DNA from: Carnegiea gigantea
Taxonomy: Eukaryota; Streptophyta; Magnoliopsida; Caryophyllales; Cactaceae
Reading direction: 5' to 3'
Length of the DNA stretch: 64,000 nucleotides
NCBI GenBank assembly: GCA_029747015.1
Contig: JAKOGI010000024.1
Location: 1,044,001-1,108,000, forward strand
Numbering within the stretch: the stretch's first letter is position 1; the number at the start of each line of letters is the position of its first letter. The notes under the pieces are model-generated. The model did not search any database, was not told where the DNA came from, and saw only the letters and a list, made by a program, of their open reading frames with translations. Below, in pieces: positions 22,258-32,517 of the stretch. Both the position numbers and the translations under genes were made by a program.

Positions 22258-23545
22258 ATTAGGTTGGCACAAATTTCCTTCTTTGCCTCAACTTCACGTT
22301 TTGTCATTCAATCTAAATACTGCTTAAAGACATATGGAGAGTGTGGGACAGATGGCACCACAGTAATGGGAAGGCTAAGTTAATAGTTCTTCCAAGACTT
22401 GACATGGGAATATTAGTTCTTGCAATCTTTGCAGACACAACAACCCATTGTAAGGATGCACAGTTTATGATTGCATTGCCTCATTAGTCGAGACAAAAAG
22501 TAATAGGTTCCCTCAAACAAACTAAGAATCTAGACGTGGGAAAATGTCTTCTCATTAGAGACAACGTGCTATATGTGCCACCAATGAGCCACTCAATGGA
22601 AGGGAGGATCTTTCTCTATGAAGCTACTCTAGGTAGCCTTAGATTGATCCGTGTATAGTCTCTTTCTTTGGAAATATTACAAGGCAAGATATGTATCCAC
22701 ATTCCTAGGGATCTCTATCAACCTCAAATGCTCCAGCAGTCAGATCTGCATGCTAACAAAAAAATAAGTAGGGTCTAAACACCGGTCGATATCACATAAA
22801 AAAGAAAAAAAGCAACAAGAAAGACTCAAAAGCCGGCCAGTTTCAAGCTGTAAAGGCTACCTGCAGCAGCTATGGGCTGCCAGAGCAAAACTGATCTAGA
22901 TGATAATGGAGTCGGTCCAGACATAAGATAGTCTAAGTAACAATGAGGTGCAGAGGGGTTTGGCCATAATCTTCTCTTCGACCACACTCAGTAAAGCTGC
23001 AGGGGCCCTATTCAAACTACGACCTATGAATAACGAAACACCAAGAAGACATAGGATGGTAGCCTTATACGCAAAAGTATTATTGATGGCTCAATCGATT
23101 TTCTGTAGATAAGAAATTAGGACGACAAGTTTACTACCTCCCCAAACAATATGGTGGTCACACTCTCATCATCTAAACCCAGGGAATAATGATAGAGAGC
23201 AGAAAGGTTACTGGAGGTGGCTGGTAAGGCAGGAGGACAATAAAGAGAAAGCTAAGGACAACACTAAATTCCTCCACTAATGAGCAAAGTTTGCGATTTC
23301 CAAAGCGGAGGATATGTAATTCGGGATTCCAAAAGGTAGCGACAGCTCTAAGAAGGTCCCAGGAAATTTTAACTTGACACAAGTTAAGATTGTCTAGATG
23401 GGAGCTCTTAAGGTCATGTTTGTCCACAGAATCAAGGAAGAGGAGCCAAGAATTCAACTCTTTTATGACAACTATTTTTTCAGAAAGCCTTACTCTGAAT
23501 TTATGAAAATTCGTAGCATATAAGGCCTTAGGTTATACTAATAGC
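22258..23545 (-). pseudogene. Antisense frame resembling PMD/DUF7745-type protein
   Basis: On the minus strand, from about 23545 downward, an open segment reads ALYATNFHKFRVRLSEK, then LNSWLLFLDSVDKHDLKS and KISWDLLRAVATFWNPELH, ending ILRFGNRKLCSLVEEF near 23270. The pattern S-W-x-L-L-R-A-A-x-x-F-W-(D/N)-P-x-x-H-x-F-x-F-G-x-x-E-L-C-P-x-x-E-E-F is what I recall for the N-terminal part of plant mobile domain-like proteins (DUF7745). After decayed text, YKATILCLLGVSLFIGRSLN (near 23080-23020) also fits the family. Stops follow, and the frame closes in the tail at 16398. It is antisense to the Tat pol and cut by the insertion at 22257. Confidence 0.5.
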
Positions 23546-24514
23546 AGTGTTAGCCAATTCTAAATAGGCCATTGTATTGGTCAACTTCTTGACTATGCTA
23601 GGGGATATCAAATTCAATTTGAGATTGACAGAACAAATTAAGTAAATTCGATACCCTGGGTGGTTACTGGGTCGCTGCTTTTTCCTGTTCTTTTGCTTCA
23701 TTTATTCCAAGCTTAGCTTGTAAATTTCAGCTGGTTGTAAAATTGTTGTTATTCAATAATATCTTACGCAAGACCATAATGCCCTCTAATTACTTAGTGT
23801 GTCCTTCCTCTTTTGAGTACTTGGGGGGGAGATGGGGCCTAATGTGCATTAGAATTAGTATGAAATTTTCTTGATTAGCATAAAATTTTCTTGTATTAGC
23901 ATTGCATGAAAACTGAAATAAAATTACTGGGTCATAGTCAAAAGCATCATACATAGACCTAACAAACTTTCCCTACTAATTATCTACAAACCCACTACCA
24001 CTTTCACCGAAGAAGCAGTCAGCATAGCCCAAAGCATATCCAGAATCAACCAAAACACGATTTGTACCTATATCAGTACAAGGGTTGCCCCAATAGCCCA
24101 AGAATAGCAAGGAGGATCATCATGCATTACTCCGGATGAGGAATCACCATATAAAATGCGAGGCACATAAGGTTCCCCAAGCTAAGTAGACAAGGCATAA
24201 GGATCTACAGGATTATTAGTCTAAAGCACCTCCACCTTCAATGATGACTCCAGATGAGAGCTCCCGCATCGCGCATGGGAAGACTTAAGAACATCTTCAA
24301 CCCTAATAGAAGAACACATTCCAGATTGAGAAGCATGGGAACTTCATAGTCAAACATATTCTTCATGGCCCTGCAACATAGGTGAAGAAGAATTGACCAA
24401 AGAAGATGAAATATAACCTCAATTCAAGGAGAAAATCTCACCTCATCAGCCCGGGGATAGTGATAGGAGAAGAGTTCACAAATGCCCTCCGCAAGGAATG
24501 GAAGTGGCGTACTA
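23546..24514. other. Tat 3' region with a G-rich tract, no supported gene
   Basis: The plus strand has a G-rich, PPT-like tract, CTTGGGGGGGAGATGGGG (about 23820-23837), and before it a stretch that looks like a transcript end (TTATTCAATAATATC, near 23748). No second copy of the neighbouring text was found, so I cannot say which element it belongs to. The rest shows no clear frame. Confidence 0.3.
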
Positions 24515-24974
24515 TCAACCCTGATTGCAGGCTGTTCTACTAAAGAGAGAAGAAAGAGATAGAAGGGCCGCCGACCAACTTAAAAATAAGGTAAACAACA
24601 TACTTGCCTCAATAAAGGTAGGAGGAAATGGGAACTCTGGGCATTCTGATCTAGGGACTAATGGAATCTCCCTATAAGTAGTCTCTCCCCCTTCGCTAGA
24701 CACCTCGATGTTTAGGCTCAGGATAGGAGCTTCAGCAACCATCACATGCAAATCAAGAATTTTAGATGTCAACAATAAGATGAATGCATAAGAAGAAGAG
24801 CATAAAGTACACGTACCAAGTGGGTTGTGAGGTCCAAGATAAGCCCGATAGTCACTTTGGCAGCCGACATAGCAAATAAAGTGAATGCCCTCCTTCATCT
24901 CCGCCATGTGTCAAGGGAAAGTGGCATCATACAGAACATAGACCGAGGAGAGTCCTAAGGAACGAACTGCAGAC
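24515..24974 (-). pseudogene. Downstream part of the antisense PMD-like gene
   Basis: On the minus strand, directly beyond the CACTA insertion, a frame reads WRRWRRAFTLFA-like residues (one stop in place of a Trp) around 24910-24870 and then reaches a plausible splice donor, GTACGTGTAC, near 24815. The longer open frame at 24515-24907 in another phase has no recognisable domain. By position it continues the PMD-like frame that starts at 38478. The assignment depends mainly on that neighbour. Confidence 0.35.
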
Positions 24975-25311
24975 CACTACTAAAAATTTGGTTTATTCCG
25001 ACGGAAAATGGATTCATTAGAATCCCCGACAGAATTCCGACGGATTCCAATAAATTCAAGGGAATTCCGGCGGATTTTCCAATGGAATATTTGCCGATGG
25101 AGGGAAAATTCAAAATTTTTTTGAATTTTCCGACGGAAAAATCCGTCGAATTCCACAGAATATTCCGTCAGAATTTTTCTTATAAATCTCACACCATACT
25201 TCATTTTTCAGTGCTCATTTCGTAAAATAGAGAGATATAGAGAGAAGGAGTACCGCCGCTTGCCGCCATCACCTCCTCCCGCCGTCATTCATCGTTGACT
25301 TTTTGAGAAGG

Positions 25312-26970
25312 TGTTGCATAATTATATTTAGTTTTGACGATAACAAATCCAAGTCTAACATATTTGTCTAAGTAATGTTGTTCCAAACAAGCTCTCCAAA
25401 CAGGGCCTACACTGTTGTTTGTAATATTCATATTAACCTGGACGCTAAATGTTGAGAACAAGTCTTAGGAACAGGTTCCAAGCTTCAGTGATACAAGATC
25501 AGCAAACAACAAATCTCGCCAAACAGTTGGCTAAGTCTTAAGGAACAAGTTCTTACATTCAGCTATACAAGATCACCCGAGGAATCAAGGTGACCAAGGT
25601 GTTTGGAGCAGCATATTTATTCTTAACAAGATGACTGATTCTTACAACAAGAAGTCTTGGTTTGGTTTAATTTTTATCTTTTACACTCTTGTTAATATGC
25701 CAATCTTGAAAGTCTCAATTTAACACTTCTTAAAACGGTTTTTGACATTTGCTTTGGAACACCAATTTCCAAACAACCCTGCAAACAGGGTGCCTAAGGT
25801 GTTCCTGAAACTGCAGCAGCCTCGACTGACTGTTTTACCAGTAAATTTCCTTTGGTTGGGTGCCAGCTCTAGAGGATCTTTTTATGAAATCCTAGGCTAA
25901 CTAATTAAGTTCTAAAAAGGATTATTTTTGATTTCAAAAAGATTGCAAAACCGTTTTTGCTAGGCTAACTAATTAAGTTCTAAAAAGGATTATTTTTTGA
26001 TTTGAAAAAGATTGCAAAACCGTTTTTGCTAAGGATCTCTTTTCAAAATTCTTATCCCTTATTTTTAGGCCGTGATTGATTTCAAATTTGGAACCGAAAT
26101 CTTTATCCTTTTTTTTTGGGCTAAATCTGCACAGCTATATTTAGTGGGTAATTAGTTTTTATCTCTTGAAAAATCAAATTCCCTTATTTTAGTAAAATCT
26201 TATCTTCTCTAGCCGTTGAGAATCTTTTTTGAAGAAACTCCCTAAGCTGCTAATATTAGAAGATTTTGTTATCCTTTTTGAAAGTATTAGCCGTTGGGTT
26301 TATGTGTTTAAATAATGAAATCTTCTCTCCCATTTAGATGTCCGGTTTTTACACAAGAAGTAAGAGATTTCCAAAAACTGCATTTCAAAGAGAAAAACCG
26401 TGACAGGCTTGTGCTTAACTGAGCTTTGAATATATTGGCATAATAGGACTTCATTGTACCTTACATCTACTTAAGTCAGAAGTACCCCCAGTAAGGTGTT
26501 TTGTACCCCTGTTCTCATATCAGAAAGTGAGTGAGTGTGTCCATAGTCGAGTGGACTTTGGACGTGTCCAATATAGTGTGATTGGACGTGGTGTAACCTG
26601 TCTTAGGGAAGAAGGTTACGTGGGTTACAAGTTGTAACAATGAGTGTTACTTTTGTAACGTGTTCAGCCCGTTAGTGAAGTGGTTAAATCCTACACGAGG
26701 TAGATCGTGGTTTTTCACACCTCAGTTGGGCTAGAGGTGTTTTCCACGTAAAAATTGTGTGTGCTTTATTTCCGCATTTATTACTTTGAATTTCGCTACT
26801 GAACCAATTGGGAACAACCGCTGCAAACAAGGCTTAAGGTTATTTGTGATTTACAAACAGTCTCTGCAATCAAGTGCTACGGCTGTTTGTCAGTTATTTG
26901 GCGTATTTGGCGAAAATCGGCCACCACAATTCACCCCCCTCTTGTGGTTGTGTACTCTTGGAATTCAACA
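25312..26970 (+). repeat. 5' LTR of SIRE element
   Basis: Begins TGTTGCATAATTATAT and ends GGAATTCAACA just before the PBS. Contains a tandem duplication at 25893-26029. Confidence 0.93.
25893..26029 (+). repeat. 68-bp tandem duplication in the 5' LTR
   Basis: Two adjacent copies of a unit starting TAGGCTAACTAATTAAG and ending CCGTTTTTGC (25893-25960 and 25961-26029). The same pair is present in the 3' LTR at 35395-35462 and 35463-35530, so the duplication predates this insertion. Confidence 0.9.
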
Positions 26971-26972
26971 AG

Positions 26973-26984
26973 TGGTATCAGAGC
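26973..26984 (+). promoter_or_regulatory. Primer-binding site, initiator tRNA-Met type
   Basis: TGGTATCAGAGC, the standard complement of plant initiator tRNA-Met used by Ty1/copia elements, starts two bases after the LTR. Confidence 0.92.
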
Positions 26985-27027
26985 AGGTTCTCTTTCAAAA
27001 GGCTAACACCTTGAGAGATCCGTGAAG

Positions 27028-28758
27028 ATGAGTGCACCACAAGGGATACTTGAGGGTCAATCCATTACTCGACCTCCTTACTTCAATGGCCAACACTATA
27101 GTTGGTGAAAAAACAGGATGGAGAACTACATACAAGCAGAGGATTACGAGTTATGGACGCTCATCAAGAACGGGCCCCTTGTTCCCACGAAAGTGCTTGA
27201 AGATGGAAAGAAGGTTCCCAAGGAACCCGTAGAGTTTGATGCTGAGGATTACAAGAAGATGGAAAAGAATGCAAAGGCCAAGAAACTATTATACTTTGGC
27301 CTAGGACCCGATGAATATACACGCATTTCAGAATGTGAGTCAGCTCAGGAAATATGGAATGCCTTGCAAGTAGCTCATGAAGGAACAAGTCAAGTTAAAC
27401 AATCACGCATTGAGCTACTCATGAGGCAATATGAGCTGTTTGACATGGGTGATCGTGAGAATGTAATGGACATGTATACTCGCTTTACTCACATAACAAA
27501 CGAATTAAAATCTCTCGGAAAATCCTTCACCACTGAAGAGTTGGTAAGGAAAATCCTAAGGATTTTGCCTCATTCATGGGAAGCCAAGGTGACAGCCATT
27601 CAGGAGGCCAAAAACATGAACAAGATCACCCTAGATGAGCTGATTGGAAATCTTCAAACGTATGAACTGAGAAAAAACTCTCAACAGAAGGAGGAGGCTA
27701 AGAAAGACCGAGGGCTTGCTTTAAAAGCCTTGGAAGATGATGATTCAGATCTTGAAGAAGAAGAGATGGCAACGATGACTCGGAAATTCAAGAAGTTCTT
27801 TAAGAAAGTAAAAGAGAACAATAAAAGGAAGGACTTCAGCAAAGGCAGAAACACCCCCCGAGAACAGTTCTCTGGGTGTTTCAAGTGTGGCAAATCTGAT
27901 CATATTGTGAAGAACTGTCCACTACTTCGAGAAGAGCAAGAGCACGAACACCCTAGGAAACAAGGCAGGAAACAAGGTGTAAACAGTTCGGGAAAACGAT
28001 TCTCGAAAGCAATGCTTGCTGCTTGGGGTGATTCTTCCGAGGATGAAGAAACTGAAACTGAAGAAGGTGCTGTAGCTCTCATAGCGCAAAGTGATACAGA
28101 TTCAGATGACGAGTCAACAAACAGCCTAACTGATCTCAAGAACAAGGTACGTGGTCTCAATAAAGCAACTCTAGAAGAACTTCTGTACAATTTATTGGAT
28201 ACCTGTGCTGATTTAGCAAAGGAAGTTCGTGATCTAAAGCTTGAAAATGAGACCCTTAAAAATGAAAAACTGGGCTTATATGAAAATATTAACATGCTCA
28301 AGGAAAACCTCTTTATAAAAGAAGGAGATTATTCTCGACTGGAGGAAAAACTCCTTGAGGTGGAAGGAATGGTTGAGTCTTTGCTCGAGGAGAACAAGAG
28401 CTTGCATGCTAATATAGAAAAACTAGAAACCGAGCTTGTCACAACCAAGCGTTGGAACAAGTCCTCAAGAGCATTGGAGTGGCTAAACACTCATCACAGC
28501 CAAAACAAAAGAGGACTAGGATTTAAGCCTAAATAAATCGTTTACCCTGCAAACAGAAAGTATGTTGGATTACCTGAAAACATTGTTTGCTTTCACTGTG
28601 GTAAAACGGGTCACTATTGATACACTTGTCTGTCAAGAAGGTATGCTATTAAACAAAATGAAGGTTATGTAAAACAAGTCTGGATTAGGAAAGATGAGCT
28701 TTACCTATCTAAAAGAATGGGACCCAAGTGGATCTGGGTTCCCAAAACTAACCCTTGA
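27028..28758 (+). pseudogene. SIRE gag (capsid and nucleocapsid), three premature stops
   Basis: The likely start is the ATG at 27028 (MSAPQGILEGQSITRPPYF), typical of SIRE gag. The frame meets a stop at 27106, reopens with a 472-codon run to 28536, and stays in the same frame past stops at 28534 and 28618 to 28756, where it ends KTNP. The capsid part includes HGT- and LLMRQYELFDM-type blocks typical of copia gag (UBN2 family). The nucleocapsid has two CCHC knuckles: CFKCGKSDHIVKNC (about 27879-27920) and CFHCGKTGHY with its last Cys after the stop at 28618. A coiled-coil-rich, acidic C-terminal region (about residues 300-450) separates them. All three early stops could be single transitions. 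Confidence 0.88.
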
Positions 28759-29076
28759 TTTGTTTTGCAGGCTGAAGTGAGAGAGAACAACCCAGCAAAC
28801 AACCCAGGGCTAAGGTACAACCTGGCAAACAGCCCAGAGAACAACCTTGAAAACAGGCAGCTGTGGTATGTTGATAGTGGGTGTTCGAGGCATATGACTG
28901 GTGAAAAATCCAATTTTCTCTCACTTACAGCTTCGGATGGTGGGAGTGTGGCATTTGGAAACGGCAAGTCTGGGACAATTGTCGGTAGAGGTAAGATTGG
29001 TGAGTCCCACTCCCACTTGATTGAAAATGTATACTTAGTTGATGGTTTGAAGCATAATTTACTTAGTGTGTCCTAA
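28759..29076 (+). pseudogene. SIRE protease region
   Basis: After the in-frame stop at 28756 the same frame continues FVLQAEVRENNP and then LWYVDSGCSRHMTGE (about 28861-28905). This is the copia aspartic protease active site with D-S-G intact. The frame runs on to VDGLKHNLLSVS and meets a stop at 29074. In this lineage the domain cleaves Gag from Pol. The segment ATTTGTTTTGCAG at 28758-28770 looks like a splice acceptor immediately after the gag stop. Confidence 0.85.
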
Positions 29077-29832
29077 CTGTGTGATAAAAACAAACTAGTA
29101 GTGTTCTCATCAACACGTTGCTTGGTTGTAAACTCAAACACAGGAGATATCGTATTAAGGGGGAAGCGACACAAAAATGTTTACAAAGTATGTATTTTCA
29201 CACTTCCCCAAAACAATCTGACTTGTTTGAGTGCCTTGAATGATGATATAATGCTCTGGCACAAGAGACTAGGTCATGCAAGTCTATCTCTTCTGAACAA
29301 ACTTGTTTCTAAAGACCTAGTTGTTGGACTACCTTCCATCAAATTTAATGATGACAAGGTATGTGAAGCTTGTGCAAAAGGCAAACAAGTCAGATCTTCT
29401 TTTAAATCGAAAAAGTGTGTAAGCACTACCCGACCTCTAGAATTATTACACATTGATCTGTGTGGTCCTATGAGGATAGCAAGTAGAGGTGGGAAGAGGT
29501 ATGTGCTTGTTGTAGTGGATGATTACTCTCGATTTACTTGGACCTTGTTTTTGGCATCCAAGGATGAAACCTTTGAGAATTTTATTGCCTTTTTCAAAAA
29601 GGTTGAAAAGAGAGTAGGACACTCCTTAATTAGCTTGAGATCTGATCATGGTACTGAATTTGAAAACGCAAGTTTTATTAACTATTGTAATGAACATGGT
29701 GTTGATCATAACTTCTCAGCTCCAAGAACACCCCAACAAAATGGGGTGGTTGAGCGCAAAAATCGCACCCTAGAAGACATGACTAGAACAATGCTTATTG
29801 CTAGTGGTCTTCCTAGGAATTTCTGGGCATAA
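29077..29832 (+). pseudogene. SIRE integrase, N-terminal and core part
   Basis: Open from 29101. LWHKRLGHAS (about 29254) is the GAG-pre-integrase/HHCC start, and CEACAKGKQ supplies the zinc cysteines. The core shows LLHIDLCGPM with the first catalytic Asp, LRSDHGTEFEN with the second and TPQQNGVVERKNRT with the Glu, so all three DDE residues are present. A stop at 29830 (after FWA) interrupts the frame. It would insert the element cDNA and leave 5-bp duplications. Confidence 0.9.
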
Positions 29833-30476
29833 GCATTGAACACCTCATGTTACATTATAAATAGATGCATGATCAGACCTATTTTGAACAAAACTCCTTA
29901 TGAACTTTTCAAAGGCAGAAAACCCAACATTATGCACCTAAGAACATTTGGTTGTAGGTGTTTTGTGCATAATAATGGGAAGGATGCCTTAGGAAAGTTT
30001 GATCCTAGGAGTGATGAGGCAATATTTCTTAGTTACTCTTCTCACAGTAAGGCTTACAAAGTGTTTAACAAAAGAACCTTAAGTGTTGAGGAAAGTGTAC
30101 ATGTGCTTTTTGATGAATCTAACTCGTTGAGTGAGAATGATGCACAGGAGGAAGCATTTGAATTAGGTCTTGTTCGAAAAGAAGTGTTGCTCCAAGATAG
30201 ACAAGGTAAGAACACCATGGAGAAAACAACTCCTGAAGGTGTTTCTCAGAACGACAGGCAAGATGAGAACCAAACAGGGGGAAACACCGTTGAACCCTGT
30301 TCGGGACAACACCAGTCAGGTTCCTCAGGAACAGGCTCGGGCACTGATTGTGAGCCTGAGTCTCCAAGTGTTCCAGTTAGAGTAGAGCATGTGTCTGTGG
30401 ATCCACTTACTCCACGGCCATGGAAGCACCAACGTTTGCACCCTCTTGAGCAAATTTTTCTGATATTAATACTGGA
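29833..30476 (+). pseudogene. SIRE integrase C-terminus and linker to RT
   Basis: Continues in the same frame after the stop at 29830: LNKTPYELFKGRKPN, LRTFGCRCFVHN and FDPRSDEAIFLSYS, the conserved copia integrase C-terminal (GKGY-like) region. It then runs into a variable acidic, Gln/Ser-rich linker. Near 30455 the linker loses frame: the RT-bearing frame picks up in another phase at about 30456, in a T-run (AAATTTTTCTG), which points to a one-base indel. Confidence 0.85.
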
Positions 30477-32063
30477 GTGCAAACTAGGTCAAAGCTTAAG
30501 AATTTTTGTGCATTCTATGCGTTTCTCTCTAACATTGAGCCAAAGAATGTGAATGAAGCTCTTGCAGATTCAGATTGGGTCACAGCAATGCAAGAAGAAC
30601 TTCATCAATTTGAAAGGAACAAAGTATGGCACCTTGTACCTCGACCTGCAGATAGAACAATCATTGGAACCAAGTGGGTGTTCCGAAACAAACTTGATGA
30701 GTCAGGAACAGTCACCAGGAACAAGGCACGGCTGGTGGTTCAAGGGTACAATCAGGAAGAAGGGATTGATTACGAAGAAACCTTTGCACCAGTTGCTAGA
30801 ATTGAGGCTATTCGTATCCTAATAGCCTTTGCAGCCCATATGGAGATCAAGCTATATCAAATGGACGTGAAAAGTGCATTTCTAAATGGATACCTTAAGG
30901 AAGAGGTGTATGTCAAACAACCCCCTGGTTTCGAAAACAATGAATTTCCTGATCATGTTTTTCAACTTGACAAAGCTCTTTATGGTCTAAAACAAGCTCA
31001 TAGAGCTTGGTATGAACGCTTGTCAAGCTTTTTACTTGAAAATGATTTTAGAAAAGGCAAGGTAGACAATACCTTGTTTCTAAAATCTAAGGGGGAACAT
31101 TTGTTGGTTGTCCAAGTATATGTCGATGATATTATATTTGGTGCAACTCATCATGATCTATGTAATGATTTTTCAAAAATGATGAGGAGTGAGTTTGAAA
31201 TGAGCATGATGGGTGAGCTTAACTTTTTCTGAGGCTTACAAATCAAGCAAACTTCAAATGGCACCATGATCCATCAACAAAAGTATATCAAAGAACTACT
31301 TAAGCGTTTTGGAATGGAGTCGACCAAGCCCATAGATACTCCCATTTCTCCTTCAACCAAGTTGGTAATGGATGATGGGAGCCCCTCAGTTAAGGAGAAA
31401 CTCTATAGAGGCATGATGGGTTCACTCTTATACCTCATCGCTAGTAGACCTGACATTATTTTCAGTGTTGGTTTATGTGCCCGTTTTCAGTCTTGCCCTA
31501 AAGAGACTCATCTTAAGGCTGTTAAACGGATACTAAGATATTTAAAGCATACACCTGATTTAGCTCTATGGTATCCTAGAGGTTGTAATTTTGATCTTGT
31601 TGGATATGCTGATGCTGACTATGCAGGATTCTTGGTTGATAGGAAAAGCACCTCAGGTATGGCTCATTTCCTTGGACCTTGTTTGGTATCTTGGGCAACC
31701 AAGAAACAACATTCAGTTGCCATGTCCACAGCAGAAGCGGAATATGTTGCAGCTGCTTCATGTTGTGCTCAATTGCTGTGGATAAGACAACAACTCAAGG
31801 ACTTTTGTGTTGACACTGGATGCATTCCTATCTTTTGTGATAACACTAGTGCAATTAACATTGCCAAAAATCCGTGTCAACATAAAAGAACAAAACATAT
31901 TGACATTCGACATCATTTCTTGAGAGATAATGTTGAAAAGGGTTTGATTTCAATGAATTTTTGTACCACAGAAAATCAAATTGCTGATATATTCACTAAG
32001 GCACTAGGTAGAGATCAATTTGAGAGAAATAGACTTGAACTAGGTTTGGTGAAAACAACCTAA
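30477..32063 (+). pseudogene. SIRE reverse transcriptase and RNase H
   Basis: The RT_copia domain runs from [19 protein letters not shown] through [40 protein letters not shown] and [12 protein letters not shown] (YVDD intact, about 31117-31146). A stop at 31230 separates it from the next open part (31266-32063) in the same frame. RNase H shows GYADADYAG with the catalytic Asp, then KSTSGMAHFLG, STAEAEYVAAA, FCDNTSAINIAKNP and TKHIDIRHHFLRD, closing with a stop at 32061. Catalytic residues look intact, but the stops at 29074, 29830 and 31230 prevent a full polyprotein. Confidence 0.92.
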
Positions 32064-32517
32064 GAAACCTGTTCTCTCTCCCTGTTCGCAACTCTTATAT
32101 GCTGCGGATGCAATTTGTCCATAGCAATGTTTGCAGTCGAATCTTTGTGCTATTTGAATATATATATAGATTGCAGAATGCGGATGCGTGTTAAAAGCCA
32201 ACATGATTGGGCATGTTACTCTTATTACCGATGATTCGTATTCAAGAACAAGCAGCAAGAACAGGTATGTTCCTTGATTGTCAAATATGTGTAGCTAGTG
32301 TTTAAATGTTTTAAATTACACGCCTTCCCGAGGATAGAGTGGCGGCTACTTATGGCAAACACCCGTTGTAACGGGAAGATCTTTAAAAGATCTTGCCGTC
32401 TTCTCACCCTTTAAATTTGCCAATCTTTACCTCTCTCTTATATCTTTTCTCTTTTCTCTCGAGTACCCGGCAAATCTCCTTCTCTCAAACCCTAACCCTT
32501 CTCAAATTCTTGCTTAA
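32064..32517. other. Spacer between SIRE pol and env-like frame
   Basis: Non-coding spacer. It includes TATATATATAG near 32158 and a pyrimidine-rich leader (TCTCTCTTATATC and following, 32430-32500) directly before the env-like ATG at 32518, a layout seen in SIRE elements. Confidence 0.5.

Noticed and set aside
27900..28301. 133-codon minus-strand open frame
   Set aside because: Opposite strand of SIRE gag; its serine-rich text is a shadow of acidic and lysine-rich codons.
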